From Bifidobacterium sp. (GTDB taxonomy: Bacteria > Actinomycetota > Actinomycetes > Actinomycetales > Bifidobacteriaceae), in assembly GCA_024104275.1 (NCBI GenBank), contig JAGGHK010000004.1, forward strand, positions 54,975 to 118,974: DNA of 64,000 nucleotides, read 5' to 3'. Below the pieces are notes generated by a model, which saw nothing but the letters and a program-made list of their open reading frames with translations, was not told where the DNA came from and did no database searches. Made by a program: the position numbers and the translations under genes. Below, piece by piece: positions 16,878-26,212 of the stretch (position 1 is the first letter of the stretch; each line of letters starts with the position of its first letter).

Positions 16878-18017
16878 TCAGGGCAGCCACGCAACCACCA
16901 ACCGCTGTTTGACATAGTGCTCGAGAGCATCCGCAGTGAGGCCATCGTAGCTGTTGATTGAGGCGAATTGGGGGCCGGCAGAGGTATCCGTTTTGATGAA
17001 ACCGGTCTGGGCAATGGTGGTCGCGCCGGAAGCGACCGCTGATTTGATGCCGGTCATAGAATCCTCTATCGCCACACAACACGCCATTTCCTGACGGAAA
17101 GTGACGAATCGCGTATCGTCTGCAGATTCCGAACGCTCAACAACAGGAACATTTTGGCTAGCGCGATTATCGACGCCGGCGAAATTACGGGAATCACTAG
17201 AATCACCGGAATCCGAAATGCAAGACAAAACCTCGGTACGGCGGTCAGCATCAGCAACGTCAGCAACACCATTGGGCTTGCCTGTATTAGCAGTGCCAGC
17301 AGTACTGCCAGCATTACGGATGCCACCTACGCGACCAACGTCACCTACGCGAACAGCATCATCCATGCGACTAACGCCAGCCTTGCCATCAACAACATCA
17401 ACGTCGCCAACGTCGGCCATACGACCAGTGCCTTTCACGCCATCAACGCCATTTGCAGCACTGCCCATATGAACCGTCATACCATTCGCTGCGAGAATTT
17501 CTCCCGGAACCTTGATACCCACAACCTCGGCAGCCGCAAGGTACGGCGCAGGGTTGGGCTTTTTGGGCAGGTCGTCCTCGCCGCAGACATACCCGACGAA
17601 TGCACCTTCGGGAGCCTGACGCACCAGATTTTCCGCCATTTTCCGCGGTGAGGCCGTGACCAGAACCGACGGAATCCCCGCAGCGACGAGCGAGCGCAAC
17701 ACATCCTCCACGCCTTCAATCCATGGCATGTGTTCCGCTTCCTTGCGCGCCACGCCTTCAATCATGAGCCGTTGGACCTCGGAAACCGTCAACTTGGTGC
17801 CCTTGTCGATCATCAGCTGAGCGACTTGCGGGACCGGCTTGCCCGAGCAGGTCCAGCCGATATCCTCGCTCCAGTATCCGCCGTGTTCCCGGGCGATGCC
17901 CATCTCGACCTGGTGCCAGTAAGGCTCCGAATCGATCAACGTGCCGTCCATGTCCCAGAGCACAGCCTTCAGCATCCGCCTAGAACCCGTTCCATCCTCT
18001 TGCCGTTGCAAACTCAA
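16878..18017 (-). CDS. HAD phosphatase / beta-phosphoglucomutase-like, with about 135-residue insert
   Basis: HAD-superfamily hydrolase: motif I WDMDGTLIDSEPYW (D22, D24), cap domain 40-100, motif II VLVTAS (119), motif III KKPNPAPYL (152), motif IV AIEDSMTGIKSA (318). These are normal for the PGM-like subfamily. Between motif III and IV, where relatives have a few residues, residues about 177-311 form a V/D/G/A/N/S-rich segment with repeated VGDVGRVGG-like and NAGSTAGTANTG-like pieces. The frame stays open through it and the catalytic core resumes correctly. Start: TTG at 18017 has AGGTGG seven bases upstream; the internal ATG at 17975 has none at proper distance. Convergent with the LacI gene, 9 bp apart. 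Confidence 0.82.
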   Translation of the reverse strand: MSLQRQEDGTGSRRMLKAVLWDMDGTLIDSEPYWHQVEMGIAREHGGYWSEDIGWTCSGKPVPQVAQLMIDKGTKLTVSEVQRLMIEGVARKEAEHMPWIEGVEDVLRSLVAAGIPSVLVTASPRKMAENLVRQAPEGAFVGYVCGEDDLPKKPNPAPYLAAAEVVGIKVPGEILAANGMTVHMGSAANGVDGVKGTGRMADVGDVDVVDGKAGVSRMDDAVRVGDVGRVGGIRNAGSTAGTANTGKPNGVADVADADRRTEVLSCISDSGDSSDSRNFAGVDNRASQNVPVVERSESADDTRFVTFRQEMACCVAIEDSMTGIKSAVASGATTIAQTGFIKTDTSAGPQFASINSYDGLTADALEHYVKQRLVVAWLP

Positions 18018-18217
18018 GGGAATTCCACCTCGCCATATCCTTTTGCCAGCTTATTCATACAATCGCTACGACGCACTTCGCCGGCACCGTTCCGTATTGA
18101 TACCTCTATCATGCCATAAGTACCCACTTTTATGAGGCCGCTCATTGCAGCGCCACGATAAAACTAACATATGACGCAATGTAATATCATATTATCGGAG
18201 ATTTCACTAGCGAACGG

Positions 18218-18249
18218 TTTTCGGCATCTGATGGCGACGTTGCCGAAAA
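18218..18249 (-). terminator. Hairpin downstream of hspR
   Basis: 9-bp arms TTTTCGGCA (18218-18226) and complement (18241-18249), about 115 bp after the hspR stop. The 18018-18364 gap has no gene; it also contains two copies of CACTGACARCC (near 18255 and 18316) and is rather AT-rich at 18160-18200. Confidence 0.45.
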
Positions 18250-18364
18250 ACAATCACTGACAGCCTTCAAATGAACAGTTTCTTGCATTCGCCACTGCCC
18301 ATGCAGAAAAACGTTCACTGACAACCGCTCAGCGGCGCAGTCCAGCACATTTCATCGAATCTCG

Positions 18365-19072
18365 TCAGTCGAAATAATGGCCCCAGACTACCAACGAACG
18401 CGGGTCTACAAACGGGTCGGAATAGGAACCAGAATCGGGTTTCGCCGCATGGCGAGGTTTGTGCGCAGAGGCCTGTCCCCGCGTTGTACCGGTGCCTACT
18501 CCGTCATCTTCGCTCGCTGCCGCATTCGACGCGTACGGATTAGTGGTATTGGCGCTACCGTTGGCATAATATGGCCGACCCGGAAGCTCACGGGTGTGGG
18601 CCTGCACTTCGTGACGCCAGCGACGGGCCTGACGCGAGCGCTGGATCTCGGTGATATCGCCGTCGGAATCCGCGGCGAAAATACTGGAACCGCGCGGGCG
18701 TTCGAGACGCCTCACCTCGCGCCGCAACTGGCGGTTCTCCTCCTGCAGGTCGAGAATCCGCGAAATACCGGCGAGGTTGATGCCGTCCTCCTGGCTCATT
18801 TGTTGGGCTTGGGCGAGCTTGTGCACATCGCGCAGGGAGTAGCGACGGGCACCGCCTTCCGTACGCTGCGGGACGATGAGCCCTTGGCGGTCGTATTGAC
18901 GCAGGGTCTGGGGATGGATGTCGGCAAGTTGTGCGGCACGGCCCACGCTGAAAACCGGCAGATCAATATCGAACCCGACGTCGTCGGCACCGTCCAAATC
19001 AGCGCGCTGCTCGACCAGCGCGACGGCGCACAGTCCGTACAGCGCCTGCACCTCACGAGAAATCCGAGCCAT
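18365..19072 (-). CDS. hspR: HspR: MerR-type heat-shock repressor
   Basis: Repressor of the dnaK regulon, acting with DnaK at HAIR sequences. The MerR helix-turn-helix is at about residues 40-110 (FSVGRAAQLADIHPQTLRQY, LRDVHKLAQAQQMSQEDGIN), followed by a short coiled coil (LDLQEENRQLRREVRRLE). The product is 235 residues, longer than most HspR: an N-terminal 40-residue extension and a low-complexity polar tail from about 150. Start ATG at 19072 (MARISREV). It is 409 bp downstream of dnaJ with hairpins between, so it may have its own promoter. Confidence 0.88.
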   Translation of the reverse strand: MARISREVQALYGLCAVALVEQRADLDGADDVGFDIDLPVFSVGRAAQLADIHPQTLRQYDRQGLIVPQRTEGGARRYSLRDVHKLAQAQQMSQEDGINLAGISRILDLQEENRQLRREVRRLERPRGSSIFAADSDGDITEIQRSRQARRWRHEVQAHTRELPGRPYYANGSANTTNPYASNAAASEDDGVGTGTTRGQASAHKPRHAAKPDSGSYSDPFVDPRSLVVWGHYFD

Positions 19073-19481
19073 CACATTCACCCCCACTCGTCATTGTCCA
19101 TCATTTCATTCATTACGTATTGCTTTGACCTCTTTATCTGTCATTGTAATACATAATGCCTATCTTACTTAAAACTACTTAATTGGTCTATCCATAACCT
19201 TCTTACGCGGCTACGTATAGACCAACCGAACACTTGAACATCCGGCCGATGAACATGCCCATTGCCCGAGGCCAATAGTTGCCGTTCATCAAACCGATAT
19301 GTCGCACACCTCTTTCAACCGGCTTCCGAACCAAATCAGCAAGTCTTCAGCCAGTTGCTTTTTGTTACCGGGTTTGGCAACCGATTCATAACAAACCAGT
19401 TGCCAAATCGATTATCGCAAAAGCTCAAACTGGATATCATTCATTTCCTATCCGGCTTTGCTGTAGCCTCAGCCACGCGAA
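19073..19481. other. Gap between dnaJ and hspR with two hairpins
   Basis: No gene seen. Two inverted repeats are clear: TTGGTCTAT (19183-19191) with its complement at 19217-19225, and TTTGGCAAC (19373-19381) with its complement at 19399-19407. The second is close to the dnaJ stop and may be its terminator; the first may end read-through or lie in the hspR leader. No HAIR element is visible here. Confidence 0.55.
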
Positions 19482-20534
19482 TCACTCGCGCTCTTTGGCA
19501 ACCTCGTCGACGAATTCGCCGGAATTCTTGTCGAATTCCTTGGCATGGTGCTTCTGCACCATGCTGGGCCTGCTCGGCACGCGAATCTCAACGCGTCCGA
19601 CCAAGTCACCATCACGGCCAGGAACACCCTTGCCGCCGACACGCACCTCGGCACCGCTCGACGTGCCGGCCGGCACGCGGAACGTCACTTCGTTGCCGTC
19701 GAAGTCGAGCGCCTTCACACGTACGCCCGCAACGGCCTCGCCGATGGTCACCGGCAGCGGCATCACGATGTTGTTGCCGTCGAGGCTGAACTTCGTGTCG
19801 TTCTTTACGCTGATTTGCAGGTACATATCGCCTGCACGCCCGCCGTTGGAACCGAGCTTGCCCTTGCCGGGGAGCCGGATCTTCTGCCCATCCTTCACAC
19901 CGGCCGGGATGTGGGTCTTGAACTTGCGCCCGCCCGCCTTCAACGAGACGGTCGCACCCTTCACGGCCTGACGGAACGTCAGCGTGATCTTCGAGTTGCG
20001 GTCCTCGCCACGAACCGGTTCCTGCGGCTCACGGTAGGTGCTCGACCCACCGCCGAAACCACCGCCATAGGGCGAGCCCGAGCCGGCACCCGCATAGCCG
20101 CCGGCGCCCTGGCCAGCCGCGTTGCCGAACATCGAAAAGATGTCGTTCAGGTTGGTCGGGCCGCCGCCGGAGGTCGAGAAGCGGATGTTGCCCGGGCCAC
20201 CTGCGCCACCGCCGAACATCGAACCGAAGATGTCGGAGAAGTCGGAGGCTCCGTAGCCGTTGCCGCCTTGCCCTGAACCGCCGGCGAACCGTGCGCCGCC
20301 ACCCGCGAACTGGCGAATCGCGTCGTACTTGCGACGCTGATCCTCGTTGTTCAACACATCGTAGGCCTCCGAGATGTCCTTGAACTTCTCCTCGGCCTCT
20401 TTGGTCTTGTTGAGATCCGGATGATACTTACGCGCAAGCTTGCGGTAAGCCTTGGTGATCTCCTGCTCGGTCGCGTCCTTGGAGACGCCGAGCACCTTGT
20501 AAAAATCTTTATCTAGCCATTCATTCTCAGCCAT
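19482..20534 (-). CDS. dnaJ: DnaJ co-chaperone lacking the zinc finger
   Basis: J-domain co-chaperone that stimulates DnaK ATPase. J domain at residues 8-75 with the HPD tripeptide in KYHPDLNK, then a glycine/phenylalanine-rich region (about 80-165), then two C-terminal beta-sandwich domains (from [21 protein letters not shown] (split: [17 protein letters not shown])). The CXXCXGXG zinc-finger repeats are absent, so this is a CbpA/DnaJ1-like type II protein of 350 residues. AAGGAGG precedes the ATG. Same strand as dnaK-grpE, 126 bp after grpE. Confidence 0.93.
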   Translation of the reverse strand: MAENEWLDKDFYKVLGVSKDATEQEITKAYRKLARKYHPDLNKTKEAEEKFKDISEAYDVLNNEDQRRKYDAIRQFAGGGARFAGGSGQGGNGYGASDFSDIFGSMFGGGAGGPGNIRFSTSGGGPTNLNDIFSMFGNAAGQGAGGYAGAGSGSPYGGGFGGGSSTYREPQEPVRGEDRNSKITLTFRQAVKGATVSLKAGGRKFKTHIPAGVKDGQKIRLPGKGKLGSNGGRAGDMYLQISVKNDTKFSLDGNNIVMPLPVTIGEAVAGVRVKALDFDGNEVTFRVPAGTSSGAEVRVGGKGVPGRDGDLVGRVEIRVPSRPSMVQKHHAKEFDKNSGEFVDEVAKERE

Positions 20535-20597
20535 ATCACTGCCCTCCTTCTCGGGCCTTAAGCCGGTACATTGCCTGCAACGACTCTACAAACGATA

Positions 20598-20631
20598 AGT
20601 GCGACCCTCCGGCCACGCGGGGAATCGCACT
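20598..20631 (-). terminator. Hairpin between grpE and dnaJ
   Basis: 7-bp arms AGTGCGA (20598-20604) and TCGCACT (20625-20631) around a GC-rich loop, with no T-run. It may attenuate dnaJ relative to dnaK-grpE or stabilise mRNA ends. Confidence 0.4.
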
Positions 20632-20660
20632 CTACGTATCACGTCGTTGCCTCAAACCCG

Positions 20661-21569
20661 CTAGGCCTTGGGGGAAGCCACCACCACACGAGCGGCCCGA
20701 ATCACCCGGTCGCCGATGCGATAGCCCGCCTCTACGACGGTGTCCACAGTCTCTTCGGTCGCGTCGGCATCCGGTTTGTGAAGAATCGCCTCGTGCTTGG
20801 TCGGGTCGAAGGTTTCGCCCTTCTTGCCGAACTTCTCCACGCCGAACTTCTCGAACGCCTTGTCGATCTTGTTGGCCACAGCGGCGAACGAATCGTCCAG
20901 ATCGCTGTGCTCACGAATGCGGTCGATGTCGTCGAGAGCCGGAAGCAGCGCAGTCAACACGTCGATGATGCCGTGCTGTCGGAAAATGTCCTGCTCTTTC
21001 TTCGCACGGTTGCGGAAGTTGACGAACTCGGCACGCTCACGCTGGAGCGCATCAAGATAGTCTGCGGCTTCCTTCTTCGCCTGCCCGAGCGGTGTCAGCG
21101 TATTTTCGCCGGTCTTGCCGTCCTTGCCATCGGCAGCGCCAGCCGTATCTGCACCGGCCTCACCATCGTTTGCGTCGCTGGCGTCAGACTTGTCTGCGTT
21201 ATCGTCAGCGTTGGCACTATCGGGAACGCCAGCCTGCGCATTATCAGCCTGGCCAGCATCTGTCTGCGCGGAACCGTTATTCACGTTCGCATTGTCGGCA
21301 TTATTGTTGGCAGCTGAAGCGGCAGCACCCTGTGGGTTCTGCTTCGCCTCGTCGTCGGCCTTGTCATTCGACTGTTCGGAGCTCATTGTTTCACCCGCCT
21401 TTTCGCCGGTTGCGCCGGCGCTAGCCTGCTCGGGTTCGGCGGAACCGGCCCCATCCGAGGACCCGCCGAATCCGGCACCCGGCGCACCGGCCCCGCCGAA
21501 TGAGCGGAGCCATGCGTCGTCGGGATCCGGCAGATCCTTCAGATAGTCGTCCTTATCGAACCCGGACAT
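20661..21569 (-). CDS. grpE: GrpE nucleotide exchange factor
   Basis: Exchange factor for DnaK. The 302-residue protein has an extended N-terminal half (about residues 1-155) rich in A, N, D, S and G, then the GrpE coiled coil (ALQRERAEFVNFRNRAKKEQ) and the C-terminal beta domain with HEAILHKPDADATEETV and VVEAGYRIGDRVIRAARVVV. The low-complexity half is roughly twice the usual length for bifidobacterial-type GrpE as I know it and is probably disordered. It begins two bases after the dnaK stop, so translation is coupled. Confidence 0.93.
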   Translation of the reverse strand: MSGFDKDDYLKDLPDPDDAWLRSFGGAGAPGAGFGGSSDGAGSAEPEQASAGATGEKAGETMSSEQSNDKADDEAKQNPQGAAASAANNNADNANVNNGSAQTDAGQADNAQAGVPDSANADDNADKSDASDANDGEAGADTAGAADGKDGKTGENTLTPLGQAKKEAADYLDALQRERAEFVNFRNRAKKEQDIFRQHGIIDVLTALLPALDDIDRIREHSDLDDSFAAVANKIDKAFEKFGVEKFGKKGETFDPTKHEAILHKPDADATEETVDTVVEAGYRIGDRVIRAARVVVASPKA

Positions 21570-21571
21570 GA

Positions 21572-23470
21572 TTACTCGTTGTCCTTCTTGTCGTCATCGT
21601 CGTCAACGACCTCGGCGTCCACCACGTCGTCGTCATCGGACGAGGACGAGCTGGAGCCTGCGCCTGCCGCACCTGCGGCACCGGCACCCGCAGCGCCAGC
21701 GGCACCTTCGGAACCCTGCTGCGCATAGAGCGCCTGACCGATCTTCTGCGAGGAAGTGGTCAGCTTCTCCTGGGCGGCCTTGATCTTGTCGATGTCGTCG
21801 CCCTTCAGCGCTTCCTTCAGACTGTTGACATCGGCCGTGACTTCCTTGACCACATCATCGGAGAGCTTGGCCTTGTTGTCGTTGACCATCTTCTCCATCT
21901 GATAGGCGAAGGACTCGGCGGTGTTGCGGGTCTCGGCCTCTTCCTTACGCTTCTTGTCGTCGGCCTCATGGGCTTCGGCTTCCTTGACCATGCGATCGAT
22001 CTCGTCCTTCGGGAGGGCGGATCCGCCGGTGATGGTCATGGACTGTTCCTTGCCGGTGCCCTTGTCCTTGGCGGAAACGTGCACGATGCCGTTCGCGTCG
22101 ATGTCGAAGGTGACCTCGATCTGCGGAACGCCACGAGGAGCCGGAGCGATGCCGGTCAGCTCGAAGGTGCCCAAAGGCTTGTTGTCGCGGGCGAACTCAC
22201 GCTCACCCTGATAGACCTGGATCAACACGGAAGGCTGGTTGTCCTCGGCGGTCGAGAAGACCTCGCTGCGCTTGGTCGGGATGGCGGTGTTGCGGTCGAT
22301 GAGCTTGGTCATGATGCCGCCCTTGGTCTCGATGCCGAGAGAAAGCGGGGTGACGTCGATCAGCAGGACGTCCTTGCGGTCGCCCTTGATGACGCCGGAC
22401 TGCACCGCAGCGCCGACGGCCACGACCTCGTCGGGGTTGACGGTCTGGTTCGCTTCCTTGCCGCCGGTCAGTTCCTTCACCAGGTCCTTGACCGCGGGCA
22501 TACGGGTCGAGCCGCCGACCAGCACGACGTGATCGATGTCCTTGACGGAAATGTTCGCGTCGTGCAGCACGTTGTTGAACGGCGTGCGGCAACGGTTGAG
22601 CAGGTCGCTGGTCATTTCCTCGAAGTGCGCGCGGGTGAGCGCCTCATCGAGGTGCACCGGCGTGCCGTCGGGGGTCATCGCGAGGTACTGCATCGAGATG
22701 GAGGTCTCGGAAGAGCTCGAAAGCTCCTTCTTGGCCTGCTCCGCGGCTTCCTTCAAGCGTTGCAGAGCGATCTTGTCCTTGGACAGGTCAACCCCGTACT
22801 TGTTCTTCACTTCGCCGACGAGCCAGTCGATGATCTTCTGATCCCAGTCGTCGCCGCCGAGCCTGTTGTCGCCGTTCGTGGCCTGCACCTGAATTGTGGC
22901 GAAGCCGTCCTCGTCCTTGCCGATCTCCAGCAGGGATACATCGAAGGTGCCGCCGCCGAGGTCGAAGACCAGGATACGCTCGTCCTCCTTGCCCTTCTCA
23001 AGGCCGTAAGCCAACGCCGCAGCCGTCGGCTCGTTGATGATACGCAGCACGTTGAGGCCTGCGATCTTGCCGGCGTCCTTGGTCGCCTGACGCTGCGCGT
23101 CGTTGAAGTATGCGGGGCAGGTGATGACCGCGTCGGTCACCGGCTCGCCCAGGTACGCCTCGGCGTCCCTCTTCAACTTCATAAGTACCTGTGCGGAAAT
23201 CTCCTGCGGAGTCCACTTCTTGCCGTCGATGTCCACCGACCAGTCGGTGCCCATGTGGCGCTTGACCGAGCTAATGGTGCGGTCGACGTTGGTCACGGCC
23301 TGACGCTTGGCGACCTCGCCGACGAGAATCTCGCCGGACTTGCTGAACGCGACCACCGACGGGGTGGTGCGAGCGCCCTCGGCGTTCACGATGACCGTGG
23401 GTTCGCCGCCTTCGAGCGTTGCGATGCAAGAGTTTGTGGTACCCAAATCAATACCTACTGCACGTCCCAT
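21572..23470 (-). CDS. dnaK: DnaK (Hsp70 chaperone)
   Basis: Hsp70, 632 residues. All signatures are present: [19 protein letters not shown] at the N-terminus, [19 protein letters not shown] near 170, [18 protein letters not shown] near 310, the linker [15 protein letters not shown] near 360, and the substrate-binding domain. The tail has alanine/glycine repeats and a polyserine-polyaspartate stretch ending in DDDDKKDNE. First gene of dnaK-grpE(-dnaJ), with a roughly 150-base leader carrying HAIR operators. Confidence 0.97.
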   Translation of the reverse strand: MGRAVGIDLGTTNSCIATLEGGEPTVIVNAEGARTTPSVVAFSKSGEILVGEVAKRQAVTNVDRTISSVKRHMGTDWSVDIDGKKWTPQEISAQVLMKLKRDAEAYLGEPVTDAVITCPAYFNDAQRQATKDAGKIAGLNVLRIINEPTAAALAYGLEKGKEDERILVFDLGGGTFDVSLLEIGKDEDGFATIQVQATNGDNRLGGDDWDQKIIDWLVGEVKNKYGVDLSKDKIALQRLKEAAEQAKKELSSSSETSISMQYLAMTPDGTPVHLDEALTRAHFEEMTSDLLNRCRTPFNNVLHDANISVKDIDHVVLVGGSTRMPAVKDLVKELTGGKEANQTVNPDEVVAVGAAVQSGVIKGDRKDVLLIDVTPLSLGIETKGGIMTKLIDRNTAIPTKRSEVFSTAEDNQPSVLIQVYQGEREFARDNKPLGTFELTGIAPAPRGVPQIEVTFDIDANGIVHVSAKDKGTGKEQSMTITGGSALPKDEIDRMVKEAEAHEADDKKRKEEAETRNTAESFAYQMEKMVNDNKAKLSDDVVKEVTADVNSLKEALKGDDIDKIKAAQEKLTTSSQKIGQALYAQQGSEGAAGAAGAGAAGAAGAGSSSSSSDDDDVVDAEVVDDDDDKKDNE

Positions 23471-23590
23471 ATTCGTATCTCCTTATTCGTTACGTTTCAC
23501 ATCTGTTCGCTCGGGTCCGGAAGCCGTGCCGAGACTTTGTTTCTCGTTCGCGGCCCGCATCCAGGTTCGCACCTGATTGATGTTCCAAAA

Positions 23591-23611
23591 CCTGAGCCTA
23601 CTTCACTCAAC
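23591..23611. promoter_or_regulatory. HAIR operator, downstream copy
   Basis: CCTGAGC-N7-ACTCAAC matches the HAIR consensus CTTGAGT-N7-ACTCAAG at 11 of 14 positions. It lies just downstream of the predicted dnaK -10 and is a probable HspR site. Confidence 0.75.
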
Positions 23612-23624
23612 TTTGTATTGTCAA

Positions 23625-23630
23625 ATTATA
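23625..23630 (-). promoter_or_regulatory. dnaK promoter -10 box TATAAT
   Basis: A perfect TATAAT on the minus strand. The 17-bp spacing places the -35 at 23648-23653 (AAGTTT), which overlaps the upstream HAIR element, so HspR would occlude RNA polymerase. Confidence 0.7.
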
Positions 23631-23650
23631 TTCCCGAAATCCAGAAAAAA

Positions 23651-23671
23651 CTTGAGTCTTTTTGGCTCAAG
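23651..23671. promoter_or_regulatory. HAIR operator, upstream copy
   Basis: CTTGAGT-N7-GCTCAAG matches the HAIR consensus at 13 of 14 positions. The two HAIR copies are 60 bp apart (start to start) and flank the -10 box of dnaK. Confidence 0.9.
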
Positions 23672-23694
23672 TTTGAAAATAATGAAAAATTCGA

Positions 23695-23771
23695 GTTACA
23701 AAAGTGGCAGATAGAAAAGGCCAATCGTTGAAATTTAGCCATTCTTAATTTCTATCGTCGACTTTTGTAAC
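23695..23771. repeat. Dispersed long-hairpin repeat, copy A
   Basis: 23-bp arms (23695-23717 and 23749-23771), outer part GTTACAAAAGT perfectly paired, four mismatches in the middle, inner part GATAGAAA paired. The loop on the minus strand contains GAATGGC. It shares arms and loop with copies at 33089 and 41616. It lies between the end of the XRE-type gene and the dnaK promoter, so it can act as terminator for the former. Confidence 0.8.
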
Positions 23772-23885
23772 CAGCAATTTGGGAGATTCGCCAAAACGGC
23801 TCGCACCAATCCATGACCGCCAAGAAACCAAGGGAAATACACAATATTTTGGACGACCATGGATTAGCGAGAACAGCCGATACCC

Positions 23886-24526
23886 CTATGCCGCAACCAG
23901 GCCGGCACGTACCAGCAGCCACATCAGCCCATATCCCAGACTGCCGCCGACCACGAAGACGAAGACCATACCCACCAGCATTAACACGATGAATCGGCGG
24001 ACGCTCAGCGGTCCGCGCTTGCGCTGCGAGCGATCCACCTCGTCGCCACGCAAATAGGCCCTGAGTTCGCGAAACGTTATCACATCCGCATCCTTGCGCA
24101 GTTTATAGCGATAAACATGTACCACAAACTCGATGGCGAGCAGCGCAAGAATGCCATACATAAAGTTCATCCATTCCCAGAATCCGCCCGCACGCCTCAC
24201 GCCGACCAACACCGCGACTAACGCCAGTCCCAGGCGAGCGCCACCAGCAACACCTCTGCGATCGACAGTACGATGATGCCACGCTTGTTGCGTTCAATCT
24301 TCTCGTTCATTTTCTCAACATCTCCTTTGACCAGTTCGTCCAGTGTGATGCCAAAAAGGTTGCCCAGCAGCAGGAGGTTCTGCACGTCCGGGTAGGTGCG
24401 GCCGGTCTCCCAGTTCGACACCGTCTGACGGGAGACGAAAATCTTGCCCGCGAGGTCATCCTGCGACAAGCCCAACGCCTCGCGATGGTCACGAATCTGG
24501 CCACCCAGCTGCATCTCGACCGCCAT
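23886..24526 (-). pseudogene. XRE regulator with C-terminal membrane domain, split by a frameshift
   Basis: Reading frame 1 (24526-24218) encodes an XRE helix-turn-helix (LGLSQDDLAGKIFVSRQTVS, SNWETGRTYPDVQNL, DELVKGDVEKMNEKIE) and the first membrane segment, then stops after VALAWDWR. Frame 2 (ATG at 24206 region down to 23886) encodes the rest of the membrane domain (VYRYKLRKDADVITFRELRAYLRG). Reading frame 2 backwards across the stop gives RLGLALVAVLVGVRR, which continues the membrane segment, so a small indel near 24225-24240 splits a gene that in relatives encodes one HTH-plus-three-helix protein of about 210 residues. Frameshifting or sequencing error are alternatives to decay. Confidence 0.7.
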
Positions 24527-24786
24527 CGCCGTACTCCTCCATCGTTCCCGTTCTACTTCTGCCTTGCTGCCATGCGCTCATTCAAGAGTACTTCAAATCG
24601 TCCTTGTTCCTGACGATATCGAATGAATGCTCTTGTCTGAACCGCCGGCAACCGTTCCGGCAATTTCAACGTAACCCAACACGCCCGGACACTCCAAGCC
24701 AGAACGCGAAAATCCCCTGCCAAAAGTCTTTGGCATCCCAGAATTCCAACGCTTTCGAGATAAGCCTTTCACAAGCAGTTATCACT
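24527..24786. other. Divergent intergenic region, upstream part
   Basis: About 345 bp separate the XRE start and the ATPase start. Apart from the three 23-bp repeats next to the ATPase gene I recognise nothing in it; the short frames here have no ribosome binding site. Confidence 0.5.
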
Positions 24787-24850
24787 AACCGACAGATTGC
24801 ATAACCTCAAACCGTCAATTTGCATAAAACGAAACCGACAACTTGCATAA
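24787..24850 (+). repeat. Three 18-bp direct repeats at exact 23-bp period
   Basis: Copies at 24787-24804, 24810-24827 and 24833-24850 follow AACCGNCANNTTGCATAA. The period is exactly 23 bp and the last copy ends 21 bp before the ATPase ATG, so the array occupies the promoter region. It could be an operator array or a set of binding sites for a protein needing three adjacent subunits. Confidence 0.85.
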
Positions 24851-24871
24851 ATTCAGAAACTCGAGATTCTC

Positions 24872-26029
24872 ATGATTCCACGCGACCTTACCGAACATGC
24901 CAAGCAAATGGCCACATGGTTCCCAATCGTTTCCGTTATGGGACCACGGCAAAGCGGCAAATCAACAATGCTGCAATCTGCTTTTCCTGACTTCACCTAT
25001 TTGAATCTCGAAACATCGGAATTGAAGACACTTGCGAACAATGATCCTGCAGGTTTCATGCAATTGCAGCCAATACACTCATTCATCGATGAAATGCAGT
25101 ATGCACCCGGCCTTTTCCCCGAAATGCAAGCCATCTCAGACAACCGCCATGAGACCGGCCAATATGTTATTTCAGGCTCACAAAATTTCCTGCTCAATAA
25201 GAACATCACCGAATCACTGGCAGGCCGCGTAGGAATCCTCACGCTGCTGCCTCTCAGCTATCGCGAAACCAATCACGCCTATCCTGATTTCACTGTTGAC
25301 CAATTCATGCACCGAGGCGGATACCCTCGTATATACGATGCTGGCATACCCGAAGAAATCTATTTCCGTAGTTATATCGACACCTATCTTCAACGTGACA
25401 TCTCCACATTGTTGCCAGTACGGAATTTCACCAGTTTCCGCAATTTCCTGGGTCTTTGCGCACAAAATTCCGGGGAACTGCTTAACACTTCCAAACTTGC
25501 GCGGGAAATGGAACTACGACGAGAAACCATCAATGACTGGCTCACCATCCTGGCAGCCAGCTATATCGTGTTTCTGCTGCCCCCGTATTTTTCGAACGCG
25601 CGCAAACGACTGACGAAGACGCCAAAACTGTACTTCTACGACACTGGGCTCTTATGCTATTTGCTGGGGATTCGCAGCGTCGACGAATTGATCCGTCACC
25701 CCAAGCGCGGAGCCGTGTTCGAGAACCTCATCATCGAGGAGACACTCAAACGCGGATTCAACGCCAACAGCGAGTCACGACTCTACTTCTACCGCGATTC
25801 CAACGGCGTGGAAGTCAATCTGATGGACATGACCGACTCGCTTTCGCCGCAACTCATCGAGATCAAGTCCGGCATCACGCCACGCGACGATTTCTTCCGC
25901 CACCTGAAAACCGTCGGCCGCGACCTCGATATCCCCATCGAGCAACGCCAGGTCGTCTATCGCGGCAAGTCAAGTTTCCACACCCCCAATGGCCGGTTCG
26001 TTTCGGCCAAGGATTATCTGATGCACTAA
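24872..26029 (+). CDS. DUF4143-type AAA ATPase (AAA_14)
   Basis: 385-residue ATPase of the AAA_14/DUF4143 family. P-loop GPRQSGKSTML near residue 25, Walker B-like FIDEMQY near 73, sensor VISGSQNFLLN near 100; the C-terminal DUF4143 half has KTPKLYFYDTGLLCYLLGI near 252 and the nuclease-like core KRGAVFENLIIEE and QLIEIKSG. Family members often swap and recombine in bacterial genomes and their cellular role is unsettled. No clear Shine-Dalgarno; three direct repeats occupy the upstream region. Confidence 0.85.
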   Translation: MIPRDLTEHAKQMATWFPIVSVMGPRQSGKSTMLQSAFPDFTYLNLETSELKTLANNDPAGFMQLQPIHSFIDEMQYAPGLFPEMQAISDNRHETGQYVISGSQNFLLNKNITESLAGRVGILTLLPLSYRETNHAYPDFTVDQFMHRGGYPRIYDAGIPEEIYFRSYIDTYLQRDISTLLPVRNFTSFRNFLGLCAQNSGELLNTSKLAREMELRRETINDWLTILAASYIVFLLPPYFSNARKRLTKTPKLYFYDTGLLCYLLGIRSVDELIRHPKRGAVFENLIIEETLKRGFNANSESRLYFYRDSNGVEVNLMDMTDSLSPQLIEIKSGITPRDDFFRHLKTVGRDLDIPIEQRQVVYRGKSSFHTPNGRFVSAKDYLMH

Positions 26030-26162
26030 ATGCGACGCCGGCCAAGCCTTAGTGTCCGATTATATCGCACAACCTACGCAATTTGCGCTGAACACGACAT
26101 CATCATCGAGTCTAGGTGGGTCACATGGATGGGCTCCGAAACTCGGCTCACATGAAAACGCT

Positions 26163-26182
26163 CTGCCGGAAATCTTCGGCAG
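26163..26182 (-). terminator. Terminator after the DHA2 exporter
   Basis: CTGCCG (26163-26168) pairs with CGGCAG (26177-26182); on the minus strand the hairpin is followed by AGCGTTTTC. It lies 31 bp after the exporter stop codon. Confidence 0.6.
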
Positions 26183-26212
26183 GGCGCGATTCCAAAATGA
26201 CGAAATCTCTAA

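Noticed and set aside
21968-23731. 587-codon open frame antisense to dnaK
   Set aside because: It mirrors the codon bias of dnaK on the other strand and has no ribosome binding site or family resemblance; the same holds for long antisense frames at 5868-7388, 26597-27985, 31552-32907, 34257-35471 and 38269-39726.
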